Positions 62,105 through 64,000 of a DNA stretch of 64,000 bases are shown piece by piece. The stretch comes from JAJXZP01 sp963787185 (GTDB lineage: Bacteria; Spirochaetota; Spirochaetia; Treponematales; Rectinemataceae). Below the pieces are notes generated by a model that was not told where the DNA came from, did no database searches, and saw only the letters and a list, made by a program, of their open reading frames with translations. Position 1 is the first letter of the stretch. Each line of letters opens with the position of its first letter. The stretch lies in assembly GCA_963787185.1 (NCBI GenBank), contig CAWBCC010000012.1, positions 310,001 through 374,000 on the forward strand, given 5' to 3'. A program made the translations under genes and the position numbers.

Positions 62105-63043
62105 ATGAACAAGCGCGATACTCTTATGAAGTTGCTCGACCCGAGCTATCGGTCCACTTCGGTCCCCGCGGCCTTCTTCATGCATTTCGATCCGGCCTAC
62201 CATCGTGGACGAAACGCCGTGGACAAACACCTGGAGTTCTTCCGCTTCACGGACATGGATATCGTGAAGATCCAGCTCGAACACTCGATGCCAGCCATGG
62301 AAATCAGGGAAGCGGCTGATTGGTCGAAGCTGCGTCTATTCGATCGGGAATTCTGGAGTGAACCGCTGGCCGTCGTGAAGGGGATAGTGGAGTCTGCTCG
62401 AAGGGAAGCGCTCGTCATCCAGACCCTGTATTCTCCCTTCATGTTAGCCTGTAATATCGCCGGGATGGAGACTGTCGCCCGACATATCCAAGAGGATCCG
62501 ACGGCATTCAAGCATGGTATAGCCACTATCACAGAAGGGGTCATGGTGTTCGTGAGGGCATGCATCGATCTGGGACTGGATGGATTCTACGCCTCGACTC
62601 AAGGCGGCGAGAGTGGACGCCTGTCTGGCGCCGGGGCATTTGATGAGTGCGTAAGGCCTTATGACCTTGCAATCCTCGATGAGATTGATCACTCCTGTTC
62701 CTTCAACGTACTCCACGTCTGTGACTATCATCTTCCCTATGCCGACCTCACCCCCTTCGTCGACTATCCGGGTCATGTCGTCAATACGAGCCTCAAGCTC
62801 ACGGGCAAGGAACTCACGGCTAAGGAGGCGGCGCTGATGTTCGGCCGCCCCTTCATGGGCGGGATGGAGCGCAAGGGCGCCATTATGCATGGCTCGCCAG
62901 AAGCTATCCGACAGGCCGTCCATAAGACGATCGAGTCGGCTCCCGAGCGCTTCATCCTCGGAGCTGACTGTACAATCCCTCCCACCACGCCATGGGAGAA
63001 CCTGAAACTCGCGATCCGGGCGGCGCACGAATACCACCGCTAG
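62105..63043 (+). CDS. Uroporphyrinogen decarboxylase-family protein, MtaA/corrinoid methyltransferase-like
   Basis: The 312-residue TIM-barrel protein has FNVLHVCDYHLPYADL and ILGADCTIPPTTPWENL; together they supply the His-x-Cys and distal Cys zinc ligands of MtaA/CmuA-type methyltransferases, which true heme-pathway UroD lacks. VFVRACIDLGLDGFYASTQG is the UroD-family core. It lies 11 bp after a sugar permease and is followed by an aldo/keto reductase. No heme or corrinoid genes are nearby. A demethylating step on a methylated sugar is one idea (inference only). Confidence 0.78.
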   Translation: MNKRDTLMKLLDPSYRSTSVPAAFFMHFDPAYHRGRNAVDKHLEFFRFTDMDIVKIQLEHSMPAMEIREAADWSKLRLFDREFWSEPLAVVKGIVESARREALVIQTLYSPFMLACNIAGMETVARHIQEDPTAFKHGIATITEGVMVFVRACIDLGLDGFYASTQGGESGRLSGAGAFDECVRPYDLAILDEIDHSCSFNVLHVCDYHLPYADLTPFVDYPGHVVNTSLKLTGKELTAKEAALMFGRPFMGGMERKGAIMHGSPEAIRQAVHKTIESAPERFILGADCTIPPTTPWENLKLAIRAAHEYHR

Positions 63044-63098
63044 AGAATTCGGCCTCATGACATAAAGGTAAACGGGCGCATTTTCGTTAGGAGTCGAT

Positions 63099-64000
63099 AT
63101 GGAGATGATCAAACTGGCGAACACCGATATCGAGGTTTCGAGGCTCTGTGCAGGATGCATGGGCCTTGGAGGCGGATGGGAGCGGAACACCGTCATTGAC
63201 TCGGGGCATCTGGCCCAGGCGAGGGATTTCATCTCGGCTAATCTCGATCTTGGCATTAATTTCTTCGACCATGCAGATATCTATGCCAGAGGCCGGGCCG
63301 AGGAAGTTTTTGGACGGGTACTCAAGGAGCGTCCTTCTCTCAGAGCCAGGATCGTGCTTCAGTCGAAGTGCGGTGTCCGGTGGGCGGATGACCCGCCGGG
63401 GGCGCCCCAGCGATTCGACTTCAGCGCCGGACACATTATCGCTAGCGTCGATGCAAGCTTGAAGCGCCTCGGTACCGACTATCTCGACATACTCCTTCTA
63501 CACAGGCCTGACGTACTGTGCGACGGTGAGGAAGTGGCGAGCGCGTTCAGCAGTCTCAAGTCGGAAGGGAAGGTCAGGTACTTCGGTGTATCGAATCAGA
63601 ACCGTTCGTGGATTGAGTACCTTCAAAGTTTCCTTCCCAATCCCCTCGTTGTGAATCAAGTCCAGATGAGTCTCCTTCACCATGCCTTCGTCGAGGTAGC
63701 TGTGTCTTTTAACCAGGAGGCGTCCGGATATCCCGATGGCTGGGAGGGGCTCATAGAGTATTGCCGTCTGAAGGGCGTCTGCCTCCAAGCATGGAGCCCC
63801 CTCGATAAGGGACGTCTTGTTGGCGCCAAGGATGCAGGTGCGGATCTGTCCGCGAACAAAGCCGCCACCCTCGTCTCAAAAATGGCTATTGAACGGAACG
63901 TTAAGCCTGAGGCTATAGCTTTGGCCTGGCTCCTTAGACACCCTGCGAAAATCGTTCCAGTCCTAGGCACGACGCGACCCGATCGGATCGCGGCTTGTGC
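63099..64000 (+). CDS. Aldo/keto reductase, YdhF-like (3' end beyond window)
   Basis: ATG 63099 follows TTAGGAG. The 300 codons present show the AKR catalytic set: Asp and Tyr in FFDHADIYARG (about 53-57), Lys in VLQSKCG (about 86), His in LLHRPD (about 131), and FGVSNQN. GYPDGWEGLIEYCRLKGV and LGTTRPDRI match the YdhF branch. The stop is not reached. It is the last visible gene of the sugar ABC operon and probably reduces a carbonyl on the imported compound with NAD(P)H. Confidence 0.88.
   Translation, partial: MEMIKLANTDIEVSRLCAGCMGLGGGWERNTVIDSGHLAQARDFISANLDLGINFFDHADIYARGRAEEVFGRVLKERPSLRARIVLQSKCGVRWADDPPGAPQRFDFSAGHIIASVDASLKRLGTDYLDILLLHRPDVLCDGEEVASAFSSLKSEGKVRYFGVSNQNRSWIEYLQSFLPNPLVVNQVQMSLLHHAFVEVAVSFNQEASGYPDGWEGLIEYCRLKGVCLQAWSPLDKGRLVGAKDAGADLSANKAATLVSKMAIERNVKPEAIALAWLLRHPAKIVPVLGTTRPDRIAAC

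Noticed and set aside
1..64000. tRNA or rRNA genes
   Set aside because: Scanning the intergenic gaps showed no cloverleaf with a T-loop motif and no rRNA-like conserved stretch; gaps are short and mostly explained by promoters and hairpins.

Overview
This window looks like a chromosome segment of a fermentative, anaerobic, diderm bacterium, most plausibly a moderately high-GC spirochaete (Spirochaetota, Treponema/Rectinema-like). That placement is inference. It rests on five sugar ABC transporter sets or parts of sets, binding proteins with ordinary signal peptides (not lipoproteins) that each end just before a Gln, a bidirectional NiFe hydrogenase, and LacI, AraC and GntR regulators. No rRNA, tRNA, CRISPR array, phage or transposase gene was recognised.

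Region 1 (1-11,970, lower GC) is a catabolic island for purine-, pyrimidine- or hydantoin-type N-heterocycles, similar in content to the E. coli yge/xdh/ssnA region. It holds a GntR regulator, an SsnA-like deaminase, a YgeW-like carbamoyltransferase and a PreA-like dehydrogenase. Divergent to these lie xanthine-dehydrogenase-type small and large subunits, an SDR, a RibD-C reductase, a hydantoinase and an M20 carbamoylase. Three of these genes carry single-base frameshifts. The shared promoter region has a 16-bp perfect palindrome. Region 2 (11,979-25,921, very GC-rich, all on the minus strand) is a complete NAD-linked NiFe hydrogenase locus. It starts with an FeFe-hydrogenase-like sensor kinase and a receiver-kinase, then a HoxE-HoxF fusion, HoxU, HoxY, HoxH, a maturation protease, a lone receiver and HypF, HypC, HypD and HypE. 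HypA and HypB are not present.

Region 3 (26,046-36,877) has an MFS exporter, an orphan ABC ATPase, and a ribose-type ABC transporter with a TIM-barrel epimerase and an AraC regulator. The transporter is bracketed by a 0.53-0.60 kb inverted duplication whose geometry predicts an invertible segment with an epimerase gene that stays intact in both orientations. Two promoters in the module share an exactly phased upstream box. Region 4 (35,756-46,199) is a LacI-controlled oligosaccharide ABC operon ending in a GH31 alpha-xylosidase, followed by an MFS carrier overlapping a soluble receiver-PAS-histidine kinase.

Region 5 (46,273-53,567) contains WrbA, a small unknown protein, an SRPBCC protein, a six-unit 22-bp tandem repeat upstream of another LacI-linked sugar ABC operon, a DUF488 remnant and a PRPP synthetase. 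Region 6 (53,622-58,679, the most GC-rich part) is a three-gene overlapping cassette: a DUF72 protein, a Y-family polymerase with its catalytic carboxylates replaced (ImuB-like), and an error-prone DnaE. Both polymerase proteins carry clamp-binding motifs. Region 7 (58,680-64,000, lower GC) is a further sugar ABC operon joined to a UroD/MtaA-like protein and an aldo/keto reductase cut by the window end.
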